Shown: one piece after another, positions 43,701 to 53,816 of the stretch
Layout: each line of letters begins with the position of its first letter
Position numbering within the stretch: position 1 is the first letter of the stretch
Assembly: GCF_040183065.1 (NCBI RefSeq)
Contig: NC_091121.1
Location: 37,361,287 to 37,425,286, forward strand
Source: Periplaneta americana
Taxonomy: Eukaryota; Arthropoda; Insecta; Blattodea; Blattidae
Direction of reading: 5' to 3'
DNA length: 64,000 nucleotides
Notes under the pieces: generated by a model
Told to the model about the DNA's origin: nothing
The model's input: the letters and a program-made list of their open reading frames with translations, nothing else
Databases searched by the model: none
Program-made: the position numbers and the translations under genes

Positions 43701-43973
43701 TAACACAATAAAATAAAGAACTGTAAAAGAAAAAAAGTAAGATTCAAAAAAGGAAAGGAAAAAGAATATATACATTTAATGGCACCGTTACATAAACACA
43801 TTGCAAATAAAAGTCAAATATAAAACCACGACATAGTTATATGCTGTTCACTCAATTCCATTTCCATGTTTCCTTGTCTTAGGAATACCAAAAGGGATCA
43901 AAAGTTGGTATGATGTCATTAGGAAAATTGACATAGAATAACCCGTTTAAGGCCTAATAAACATAGGTAGGAA

Positions 43974-45184
43974 GTTTTTTTTATGTACAAATAATTTTAT
44001 TCAATTCACCAATTACATTTTTGGAGTGTCATACAAATAAGATTACATGATTGTAGTTAAAATTGTTATATCACATTACTATTAAATGCGGTATATAGAG
44101 GAAAAATCGAGAAAATGTTCAAAAGGAGTTCACACAAGATGCCCTGAATTGATTTTTATCTGGAAGCGAATTATGGTTTCATATTAACTTGTTTTAAGTT
44201 TTTCACAGTGGTGGTGACATTCCGTAATGTCGTAAATTTGAATCCTTGCACCATTAAAAGATATTTCACTTGTCCACTGGAAACACAAAGGAAGATGATA
44301 CAGGACACATTTGAGTAGGCTACTTAACGTGTTCACAGGTCTAACACCATTAACTGTTTTTGTCTTGTACTTTCCTTGTCGAATTTGTTAACATAAGCTC
44401 TTCTACTCTGACTAAGAGAGGTCTTCAATTCTGCCAGGCTGTGGTGTTCGTTTTTGAGTATATAGTAGTTTACACCCATTGCTAGCCAAAGTTGAACAAA
44501 TCGAGTAGATTTATTTTCGATGTCAAAAAATCTTATTAATTTTAGATGATCGTTTGGGTTCGTGCGAGGATCTATTTTATTGAGTTGCTGTTTGGTCCAC
44601 CTCCATATGGGTACTGTGTTCGTACAGTTTGTAAGGAGATGTTGTAGCGTTCCAATGTGACCACACTTCTTACAGGCCGATGATTCTGTTAAGTTGTGAC
44701 TATACTTTTTTTCTTCAGTGGGGATGATGTTATTCACTACACAATATGCATTTTCTTTCCAGTCAAGTGGTATGTGTGGGGTATTGACATTTCTCCATAT
44801 ATTGGACCAATGTAAATTGGGAAATTTTTCCATTATATATGGAAGTTTGTATTGAGGTCTTTGTAGATATGTATATATATCCTTAGTTGTGATGTTAATA
44901 TTATTTGGATGTGTCAAACCTAGATTTGTCATACGTGTGAATATTCTGGCGAAACTATGTGGAACTTTGGTTATGGTAATGTGATTATTGTTGTTGTAAT
45001 GGCTCCAGAAGGCTACATCCTCTGGATCACCTTGTCCGTGCAGTGTTGTTATGAAATGTCGCATCATTATCGCTTGTGCTTTATTACTGACCGCAGTGAG
45101 GCGAAGACCTCCTTGCTTGTAGTCGTTCCTGATCTGCAATCTGCTAACCTTATAGTTCGTACCGAAACAGTAGATTTCAGTTGA
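43974..45184 (-). mobile_element. L1-like LINE, 3' end with poly-A
   Basis: Contains the C-terminal coding region below, then a 3' UTR of about 350 bp with AATAAAATTATTTG (44001-43988 minus) and an A tail (T run at 43977-43983 on plus). A true poly-A tail and CCHC finger set it apart from the RTE- and CR1-like elements here. 5'-truncated at about 45184. Confidence 0.75.
44333..45139 (-). CDS. Non-LTR retrotransposon ORF2 C-terminus with CCHC zinc knuckle, 268 codons
   Basis: Open frame starting after SRLQIRNDYKQGGLRL (open further upstream to about 45184: YCFGTNYKVSR). Features: GGLRLTAVSNKAQAIMMRHF near the start, and WKENAYCVVNNIIPTEEKKY in the middle. The CCHC motif C-x2-C-x7-H-x4-C (CKKCGHIGTLQHLLTNC) lies at about residues 155-172, followed by PIWRWTKQQLNKIDPRTNP and VQLWLAMGVNYYI. 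This order (GGL, then C..C.....TL.H.L..C, then W.WT) is typical of L1/Tx1-like ORF2 C-termini. RT and endonuclease are not included. No stops, so fairly recent. Confidence 0.78.
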   Translation of the reverse strand: MQIRNDYKQGGLRLTAVSNKAQAIMMRHFITTLHGQGDPEDVAFWSHYNNNNHITITKVPHSFARIFTRMTNLGLTHPNNINITTKDIYTYLQRPQYKLPYIMEKFPNLHWSNIWRNVNTPHIPLDWKENAYCVVNNIIPTEEKKYSHNLTESSACKKCGHIGTLQHLLTNCTNTVPIWRWTKQQLNKIDPRTNPNDHLKLIRFFDIENKSTRFVQLWLAMGVNYYILKNEHHSLAELKTSLSQSRRAYVNKFDKESTRQKQLMVLDL

Positions 45185-45640
45185 GTACAGCGAGGAGTAT
45201 AGACGTCACCGCGTCTCGCCCTGCTCCCGCTCGCTGAGGACGATACAGAGTTCACATAAACAACGCACAGTATCATTCCGTGGAGATCATCCTGCCTAAG
45301 GTTTTTCCGTGGTTTTCCTAAGGCGCTAAGACAAATGTCGGGATGAGCCCTAAAAGAAATGGGCCACGGACCTGCACTCATATCCCCATGAATCCCCCTA
45401 ATTAACAATCACATCTCTCCCCCCTCTTCGCAATTGAGCCATCGTATAGCCAAATGGCTGGTCTCGAAATTGAGACAAATCAACAAGGCTCATGACCTCC
45501 AACATAATAGCCAAATTGGCTAGTCTCTTATATGAGACAACTCATCCTGCCTAAGGTATTCCGTGGTTTTCCTCAGGCGTAAGACAAATGTCGGGATGAG
45601 CCCTATAAGAAATGGGCCACGGACCTATATGCCCTTCCCC
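45185..45640. repeat. Duplicated repeat module with small hairpins
   Basis: CATCCTGCCTAAGG...GGGCCACGGACCT occurs at about 45288-45373 and 45543-45626 (direct, about 90% alike). Between them a hairpin pair, AGCCAAATGGCT with GTCTCGAAATTGAGAC and AGCCAAATTGGCT with GTCTC...GAGAC, also occurs twice. Unidentified repeat family. Confidence 0.7.
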
Positions 45641-46401
45641 ATATATATTCCACCTTTCTTATAAATTATGTATGCCCTATTTCAGATAATATTAATAGTA
45701 TATTAAACATACGAGGTCACTCAATAAGTCGCAAATTGAAAGGACAGGGACCTCTCAAATTGCAGTTTAGATTTCACGGCGCTTCTTCCGACGGCCTTCA
45801 CCTGCTTTGTCATCGAACAACAGATGACGGCGTCTTGCCATCCTAACGGCACACACCAGCCAACTCCTCCTCGCCCCGTTCCGTGATCAATTGATCAGTC
45901 TCAGCCCCCCTCGCGTATGTGGTACCTAAGAGGTTACGTCCAATTTCGGCTTCCCCTTCAAAATTTTCTAGAGCTCCTTCAGGGGAGCAGCGTAACCCGG
46001 AGTGAGACTAGTGGCCAACAGGCTTGGAGCTCACATATTTAGTTTTGTACAGCCCCCAACCCCTTGCAAGGACGCGTTTTGCGTACCTTTTAAATTTTCC
46101 TCCCAATTCTCCTTCGATTTTTCGATTTTTCGATTTCCGTGGAGATGTGTACAGTCGTGAATATTTTGAAGAATATTGTTAATTTATATTAATATTTTAG
46201 GTTTTGAACAAAGTGAGCTATTCTATTATCATTCTATTATTTACGTAATATTAATATTATTCATGATTCCAAAAAAGTAAACTCATCTGTTATTAAATAA
46301 TTATCCAAACAGGAATGTGTAACACGTTTATTTTTTTATCAGATTATTCTTCGTTAAAAATATTGATTGAAAGACAAGTTTACTTACCACCTGTCAATAT
46401 T
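45641..46401. other. Unassigned region
   Basis: ACGAGGTCACTCAATAAGTC near 45711 resembles a mariner terminus, but no partner end or transposase was found. A GC-rich stretch 45770-46090 has no coding signal. Confidence 0.35.
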
Positions 46402-46638
46402 TGAGCCGTTCAGAGCAGAAGTGGTGTAAGTCAAAAATGGGTAATGAGGATTAAAGTAAACATTCTGTAAAATACAGCGCAAAGTAGCAATTAATATTCA
46501 ATTTATTTAAACTATTAGTAGTCAGTGGATAGCAAGAAGGACATATTAATTGATACTTTGCGCTGTATTTTACAGAATTTTTACTTTAAACCTCATTACC
46601 CAATTTTGACTTACACCACTTGTGCTCTGAACGGCTCA
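46402..46638. repeat. Palindromic element, 95-bp arms
   Basis: Left arm TGAGCCGTTCAGAGCAGAAG... to GCGCAAAGTA.CAATTAATAT. The right arm is its inverted copy, ending CTTGTGCTCTGAACGGCTCA. Arms about 93% identical, centre about 45 bp. Likely a MITE; from recall GAGCCGTTCAGAGCA repeats are common in insects. Confidence 0.88.
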
Positions 46639-47395
46639 TTTGTTTGTTTTGCTGGTCTGTTGACGTCTCGTGCTGCTATGCATTCGGTTGCGTTACAGTC
46701 CCAGTTCATTCAACATCAGAATTACGATGCGAACTTCCTAGCTGTCATTACAATAGAAATGAAAAATTTTCTTGAAAATAATTATGAGTTTAATATTATG
46801 TGCCACGTGAGATACACTAAGTTATCAGATTCATAAAGTTGTTTTCCATCAGATGATAGTAAAGCATACTGCATCATATTTCAGATTTGCTCCACTAATA
46901 TTTTCAGAGTACAAATATTATTTTTTTTGTAAACATAAAAGGAGTATTTCTTTTGATAAAATGAAAATGTTAACTGTTATTTGTTATAATGAGGCAAGAA
47001 TAATAACTTTGTACTTTGTATGTTATTTTTATATGTATGGGTAAATTATTTTAAATTGACAGTTACGAAGTTTATAATTACAAATTATTGTTTTTATATT
47101 ATTCCTTTATTGTTTTCTTGCTCTAAGGTCGTGGACGATTGGAGCACTAGTTTGGTTAATACCATAAGCATACATTGTATGCGGGATGACTTAAGGAAAA
47201 GTGAAGTTGTTTCGTATCGGAGTATATGGCACGTGCCGCGTCGTCCGTCTTTTGTGTACCTGCCGAGTACAGCAGCGTACAGAAAGAATGAACCCCGGTC
47301 CGTTCATAGTAACATTGCAACGCAATGTGTGCAGTTGTGTTATCCTGCTCAAATTTTTAGTACGAGTTGAATAGTGTAGTGCTGATCCATTCATA
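46639..47395. other. Unassigned spacer
   Basis: Frames at 46853-47044 and 47020-47370 show no recognisable domain. Possibly the 5' region of the hAT remnant that follows. Confidence 0.4.
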
Positions 47396-47597
47396 ATGTC
47401 GAAGTCAAAACGTTAAATTCGCTCAGAGATACGAAATGCAATTAAGAAGTATGAGAGTGACATTTCATGTATTAACGAAGACAATATCGTGTGTAATGTA
47501 TGTAAAATTGAAATAAAAACCGGAACAACTCAGGCTATAGAGAAACATTGCAACAGTACATCGCATAGGAAATGCGTTGAAATGAAATCTGAAGAAC

Positions 47598-47642
<45 letters not shown>

Positions 47643-47868
47643 TTAGTTGTGCGGGTCTAACGACGCGTGCAACATGATGCTCAGTACAAATATTCCTCTA
47701 AAGAAATTGAGTGATCCCCATTTTAGAGTTTTTTTTTTTTTTCAGAAATTCTTTCGATGTAAAAACTGTTTAAGCGATAGGCGAAGACGATTCAGCTTCG
47801 ACAACTTACGAGAATATTTCGTCGTTTACTGCAACGCTGGTAATTGCATCAATGATATCGAGGACTAA
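47396..47868 (+). pseudogene. hAT transposase N-terminal region with BED finger, disrupted
   Basis: ATG at 47396 gives MSKSKR, TAA, IRSEIRNAIKKYESDISCI, then VCNVCKIEIKTGTTQAIEKH then CNSTSHRKC. The spacing C-x2-C...H-x5-H (CNVCK...EKHCNSTSH) fits a BED-type finger as in CGGBP1/hAT. A TCA/ATC microsatellite (47599-47641) has expanded into a poly-Ser tract. In another frame MMLSTNIPLKKLSDPHFRVF, then FSFDNLREYF matches the hAT pattern (NIP..KL..P.F..FL...L...YV). An early stop and frameshifts make it inactive. Confidence 0.68.
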
Positions 47869-47877
47869 ACTTGCAAG

Positions 47878-48244
47878 TATATTATTTTAATGTACCGAAG
47901 TACTTCGGTACATTAAAATAATATATATGATATGCGTAAATTACTTCGTGATTTAAGACGGCGCTTATTCCGTCGGATCCCGGCCAACTAGTCACTCACA
48001 TCGAGTGCACCTCAGCACATGTGTGGACTTCGGTCCTGCGTTCATAGACATCTATGACGTAGTGCAGAGGGCGGCCACTAGAGGGAACCCAAGAGTTGGA
48101 GCTTAATCTGAGACGATTCTAACCGGCGTCGGAGTTGTATCCGGTGTGGCTTAGTGGATAAAGCATCAGCACGTAGAGCTGAAAACCCGGGTTCAAATCC
48201 CGGCGCCGGAGAGAATTTTTCTCCGTTCCATTACTCATTCATCG
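47878..48244 (+). mobile_element. SINE with 3' tRNA-like domain and a perfect 48-bp palindrome at its 5' end
   Basis: TAAACTTGCAAG flanks (47866-47877, 48245-48256). Positions 47878-47925 are a perfect palindrome (24-bp arms centred on GAAGTACTTC). The SINE body from about 47965 shares CCCGGCCA..AGTCACTCA...GAGTGC with the SINE at 33410. The 3' part (48140-48210) folds as a full tRNA cloverleaf: 7-bp acceptor with one wobble, D arm GCTT/AAGC, anticodon arm TCAGC-ACGTAGA-GCTGA, and T arm CCGGG-TTCAAAT-CCCGG. The loop has C where U33 should be, so it is not a working tRNA-Tyr-like gene. It ends GGAGAGAATTTTTCTCC. Confidence 0.85.
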
Positions 48245-48689
48245 TAAACTTGCAAGGTACAGTATGTACTACAGTACGTTATTTTTCTTTTTCCTTCTGA
48301 CTGTACAGAGATACAGTAGCATGTTGATGTCGTCTGTTTAAGTTTAAAATCTGTTGTGCCAATGGTCTGAATGAAAAAAAATGTAACATATAGTAAATGT
48401 GCACCACATTCAACGATAAGTCATCCCGCATCCACTGTCTAATCATAAGCAGACAGCGAAACTTGTTGCCTGATGAAACAGATTTACTGTTTCTTTACTA
48501 TAGGTACGGATTTGTTTACTTGCGAGTCAGTAGACTCATGATCAGCGGTGGAGAGGGGTAGGCAGAGACCACAGATTTTCGCATAACGACATGAAGAGTA
48601 GAATTTCTAATAATGTAGGGGAGTCGGTAGGCAAATTAATTAACCATTTAAATTTGGACTTAAAGACTGAAATATAAGGATTATTTAAG

Positions 48690-49133
48690 TATGTCAGTAA
48701 GCTCGTGATTCAGAAAATTGAAAAATACGAATTACATGATTCATATTCATTGTTTGTAAATTTAAATGAGTTATTCAACCCAGCAAATATTGCACAGATA
48801 AATGTTGATAAGGTTAATGCACTCACAGAAAGGGTTAAAACTATGAGTTACTTCAAAGATATAAAAAGTACTGATTGCAGTGTAGCGTTTCTTACTTTAA
48901 AAGAAATAATTTTGAAACAATCGTCCAACAACTCCAATGTTAATTTTGACCTGATCGAGGCATTACGAGCTCTCATGTTGAATTACCCTGAATTTACATT
49001 TGCTGTGTTGATGTGTGTCTGGGTTCCTTGTGCATCTGTTGAAGCAGGAAGATTTTTCTCGAAGCATAATTGGACTACATTCTGCAGAAAGGACCCAACC
49101 CGCAAACATATTAATGTCTCAATAATTGAATAA
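48690..49133 (+). pseudogene. hAT transposase C-terminal dimerisation region
   Basis: 142-codon frame. FNPANIAQINVDKVN is followed by a helical region and then FAVLMCVWVPCASVEAGRFF, SKHN. This is the hAT C-terminal signature (VP.AS..AER.FS..N) with the usual ER changed to GR. The reading frame is open but isolated from the rest of the transposase by deletions and the SINE. Confidence 0.75.
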
Positions 49134-49234
49134 TTCCAAGGAACCACATTTTGAACAAAGATACTTCGTATAAAGCGCTTTTGGTTAAAGCAATAAGTAT
49201 GTAGTTACATTTACTTGTGAATTTATCTGTAGTA

Positions 49235-49320
49235 ATGTCACGAGAGGTCTGAGATTCGCCGATAAATCCACGAGCGAAGCGAGTGGATTTATCTGGGAAA
49301 TCTCAGACCTCGTGTGGCAT
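49235..49320. repeat. Palindrome, about 37-bp arms
   Basis: ATGTCACGAGAGGTCTGAGA...GATAAATCCAC and its inverted copy around GAGCGAAGCGA. Near-perfect in the outer and inner blocks, with mismatches at CGCC/CCCA. Confidence 0.85.
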
Positions 49321-52300
49321 TTATTAGGACTATTTCGTGAATAAAATAAAAATGTAAATAATATATCCCTCAAATTCAATCACAAAATGTTAATAATTGT
49401 TTATTAACGAATACTTAACCTATTCAGACATTGTGAAGTTGAAATACTCGTAGATGAATATCGATTACTGCAATAAAGAAATTCGATGTTATTATTCAGT
49501 AATGCCAATTGCGAAATACAGGTTTAACAATGTTAATTACATGTACTGCACTTTTCTCTTATTATTATAACATAAATACATTATTTTTCATTATCTGCTG
49601 AAATCATAATTTAATTTAACAGTAACAGTGGGGACAGCTATATACCAATGCTTATGTATTCACAGCGAGACATGTTGCTACACAGTGAAGCCACCTCTGT
49701 GTAGATAGGCCTAATTAAAACACGAATTTCATTACGCCATACGGAAGGCAGTTTGATCAAAAGACCTTGTTATTACTATGCAAGGTCATTGGGTTTGATA
49801 TGCGATGATAGGTTATGTTACCTGTGGAAGCAGGACCAATCTCAGCTGTGTCTTATTTCGACCGTTACAATCAGTGCTACACGAAAACATTTTTTATAGC
49901 TCGACAAACACATTCTCGCTGTGGTGTGTAACGGAACTAAAGCTGCATCTACACAGTTCAATATTCCAATCGCGTATGCGTGCAATCTGGGAAGACTATT
50001 GAAAGAATCAAGTTTAAAAGGTACGTTCAATTAAGATGCATGAAGATTTTGTGTCTAAATGGTGCGCCGTTTTGAACGTCGTCTTCACTGTGTCAATATA
50101 TTAATTAATATTAAATATCAATCTTGCTTTCATTGCTTTAAAGTTGAAATAAAAGTTTAACCGTGTAGTTGCATCTTAATGTATTCATGATCATCAATTT
50201 ACGGGGAAACAGTTGGCGACAACGACTAAACAAAAGAACGACCATGCGATAAATTGATAGCGATAAATCTAGCTACAAAAATTATCTCAAAATCTGACTG
50301 TGATTGGTTGGAATTCAAAATTTCATTATACTTTATTGGTCTAAAATGGAATGACGTCATATAAACGAAATAGTCATTCACGTTTAACTTTAAAGTCCAT
50401 TTTTCTCAGTTTAGGTATAATGTGAGTTGGTTTCTTTCTGCAAAATGTGGTAAAATTTAAATGTTAGCGACCTTAGGAGCAGAATGGAAGAAAATACAAT
50501 AGTCACCATCTGCTATGCTTTCATTCCACGAAAGGAAATAGCAAATGCGACATAATATGGGTACAAAAATATTTTTTTTCAGTGTTATAATGTTGTGTTT
50601 AATTTTAATATTATGTAGAATAAACTGATGTATGAAAACTGTTTTATTATTATTTTTACGCCTAATACGTAATATAGGGTTTTTTCACATAAATAATCTC
50701 TTTTCAATTTATACGAAATTACTGCCATTATCTTACAACTTATCAGCGATAAAACGTGAAATATATTTTTATAACGAATTTTTTTCCGAAATTAATACGG
50801 AATTCTGTGGTCTGTAGTCCATGATGTAAGTTACTTGTCGCAATTGATAAAGCATCATAAAATAACCAGTTTAAAAAAAGAGTTACTCGTCGACTGCTAC
50901 ACAAATCTATAATTTTTTCGCTGTATGAAAAATCCTAATGTAAACAACAGCACGTGACTGAAGTGAGGCTTCATTGGCCACTGTTTGGCGCCATAGATTC
51001 TCAGTACGTGTTGCCGCCTACTGTTGTACATTCTGTTTCATGTGAAACATTTCCCGTTACTCGTCAAGAAGGCCTAGCCTCACTACTATGCATTCGTTTG
51101 CTTAGGAAACATTTACTTTATAATTACTTCAATTAAATTATTTTTAAGTCTTATGTCTTCACAATGGACAGTTGAGGACACAGAAGCCATACTTCAGTAC
51201 CATGTGCTTGCGTGAACTACGGTACGAGCTCAAGTGACGCCAGCTTGTTACAAGAACAGACTATCTCGGTATTACTGTTGGTATTCATCCGCGTTCATAG
51301 TACATAACAAAATAAAAAAAGTAGCTTTTCTTTTACATAGCGTTTTATATATGAGTGAAGTTAAATGTTTCATCGTGTTTAACAACTAGAATTCAACTTT
51401 TTATTTTCAAATAATACAAGATTGTGGTTTCCAAATACGAACTATATTTTCCTGCGTCATGGGAGTGTTTCGACTGGGAGCCAATCACGGGTATGACAGC
51501 AACGTGTTTATGTTTACATTAGGATTTTTCTTACAGCGAAAACAGTATAGTAAACAGAGAACAAGTAAGACACAACAGTTCAAAGGAGCATGACACACGC
51601 CGCCTTCTATTGTACACAGTAGAGTGACTTTACGGGTAGAATGCAGTTAACCTGAAACCATTTGCCGCTCTCCCATCGGGCATTAAGTTTCGCCTCCCTG
51701 GTCATAATACTAGCAATTAAATTTCTAAGAAAATGATAATTTCAACTCTCTGGGATCCATCATTCACCAATCGGGGACATGTGAGAGAAAGATCGAAAGC
51801 CATATAACTCAAGTCCGTATCACAAAATTTTTACAGCGAGTTTATTTCATGTGTTCCCAAACTAATCAGACTGTACTCTTACGAAACGTAGTAAAGGAAT
51901 AATATAGTTACAAATCAATAAGGAAAGGACGTCTATGTATCAAATCACAGATAAAGACAACACAACTTGTTCAAGACGTGTACGAGAAATTGGGTGAGAA
52001 AATCTCCTAAACCAGTAGAGCCAGCAGTTTCATCAGTGTTGAAGATAACATTTTTCAGCGCTCCTGACTGTGTTTCACGCCTCATTTAATGCAACAAATG
52101 GCTGCATTGTTTGAGTTCCCGTGTTGCATCTGTGTAGAGCTCTGGGCAACACACAGCTTTCTATACAAGTTCTACCACTCAGACATGACCTCTAATATCA
52201 CGCCCGCGAGTAATAAAGTCAAGCTTGTTTACGCTTTAGTGGCTATACTCTCTACTTGATTGCAGCATGAAACTTCTTCTTATGTTACAATCAGCGGTTT

Positions 52301-52404
52301 TCAAGATTTATTCGTCCTTCATATACTTTCTTGAGAATTACGGAAGGAATATACTTAAAAATATTTTTTTTTGCTTTATTTCCAATCTTCTCGTTGGCTA
52401 CATT
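49321..52404. other. Long unassigned region
   Basis: No coding domain, tRNA, LTR or clear TIR pair found in about 3 kb. GATAAAGCATCATAAAATAACC at 50846-50867 matches the 3' end of the SINE at 39819-40074 and is probably a severely truncated copy. Short frames (49805-50002, 50632-50817, 50954-51136) have no recognisable domain. This is the longest stretch in the window I cannot assign. Confidence 0.4.
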
Positions 52405-52407
52405 CTA

Positions 52408-53385
52408 CAGGGACATCACTTTATTTTTACCAACATTTTTAACATTAACCTGGCTATACTCGGAAACACTGTTGCCCCCTTCCATTACAGGAGTTTGATG
52501 TTACTAGTGCAATATGTAAACAAATCATTTTACTAGCTATAGGAGGAGAGAAAAGTAATGTATCCATTTATGTTGTGGGGAAATACGATATTACGATTTT
52601 CAGTTTGATCATCACTTTTACGGAATTTATCAAAATACAGTAGAGTAGTAACATTTTTTTTTTTCAAAAAACTCAACTTTTCAGGCGGGTATGTTCGTTA
52701 TGTAATGTCTACTTTATTTAGCATATTAATTATTGATGTTAACATACAATATAGAGAGTGCATTTAAATTGAAGGGGTCATAAGTAAAGGACTGTAAGTA
52801 CACTTAAGTTACTTTTGAGAAAATGGGGTTTAAATATTTAAGCTTTCGTAAAATCGGTGAAATTTTTATTTAAATTTTAATGTGTGATGCGATTAAAATA
52901 TCCCTTTGCCACTAAAATTTTAGTTACTTTTCTTACATTGGATGCACTTAACTCATGTTATCACAAATGTTACTAGCATTCCTTTGCTTCTAGCCACCTC
53001 AATTCAAAAAAAGCTAATCTGAATTTTTAAACAAGTTGCTGAAAATGGTTGCCGTTCATTACAATGCAGGCTTCAATTCAGTACGCATATTATTAAAAAC
53101 ATTTGAAGCATATTCTCTGAAATTGAATTTATCGTTTCTTGAATATAATTTTTTAGTGCGATATCATTAATATAGGTTCTTTCTTCTATAGAAAACGCAA
53201 TCATATTTATGAAACACACTATACACTGCAGTGTTTACTTCACTGCTTGAAGACTTCGAATGCAACAGCAGCCGTAAGTTTATGTGTCTGACGGGAGCAA
53301 GGACATTAGTGAAGGGGTGGGAGTGAAGTACATTCAGAAATGCAGGTACAATAAAAATGCAAGTAAAAATAAAATGATGTCCCTG
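52408..53385. mobile_element. TA-flanked DNA transposon, copy 2, 978 bp
   Basis: CAGGGACATCACTTTATTTT...AAAATAAAATGATGTCCCTG termini (23 of 24 bp match as inverted repeats) with TA at 52406-52407 and 53386-53387. Homologous to 8415-11277 without its LINE. No transposase frame. Interior includes GAAAATGGTTGCCGTTCATT and GGGGTGGGAGTGAAGTACAT, shared with copy 1. Confidence 0.8.
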
Positions 53386-53651
53386 TAGATAGGGACTAAA
53401 TACAAGTCTTTTGTTGTGCTACAAGAGGCAGTGTTTACAGTTACAAATCCAGAGGGATAGGTTCAATTACTGAACAATAGTAGAAAATTATATCCTTCCA
53501 ACAAGAAATTACCGTCTTTTGTCGCGTGTTATGTAAAAAAGTGTCATTGCGTCGTGATAAGAAATAAAATTACCGGTAACTTCCAGTGTAAAGTCTATGA
53601 TTCTTAACTATGTATGTAGAAGGAGAAGAGAGGCTCGACATTCAAGTACAA

Positions 53652-53654
<3 letters not shown>

Positions 53655-53703
<49 letters not shown>
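53655..53703. repeat. (ATT)n microsatellite
   Basis: ATT array directly abutting the 3' end of a family-1 LINE copy. Confidence 0.95.
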
Positions 53704-53705
<2 letters not shown>

Positions 53706-53816
53706 TTATGACTTTTAAGGAACTCGCAAGTTCATTGCCGCCACCGGTCTTTATCCTGAGTAAAATTAATCCAGTCTCTACAATCATATTCCAACTCCCT
53801 CAAATCCATTTTAATA

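Larger units (their letters stand above)
47396..49135 (+). mobile_element. Decayed hAT transposon (BED-finger, CGGBP1-like type)
   Basis: Three coding pieces lie in transposase order: BED-like finger (47396-47600), an N-terminal conserved region (47670-47868) and the C-terminal dimerisation region (48705-49133). A SINE with a 12-bp TSD is inserted between the second and third. Most of the catalytic middle is missing. TIRs were not identified. Confidence 0.7.

Noticed and set aside
45711..45740. Possible mariner 5' terminus (ACGAGGT...CAATAAGTC)
   Set aside because: No matching inverted end or transposase code within a few kb, so it is not listed as an element.
48140..48210. Full cloverleaf resembling a tRNA gene with GTA anticodon
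   Set aside because: C replaces the universal U33, the segment is embedded in a TSD-bounded SINE, and a related copy sits in the SINE at 33410-33667.
47182..48431. GCGGGATGACTTA near 47182 and its inverse near 48419 as possible hAT TIRs
   Set aside because: Only about 13 bp, and the hAT C-terminal code lies outside the pair.
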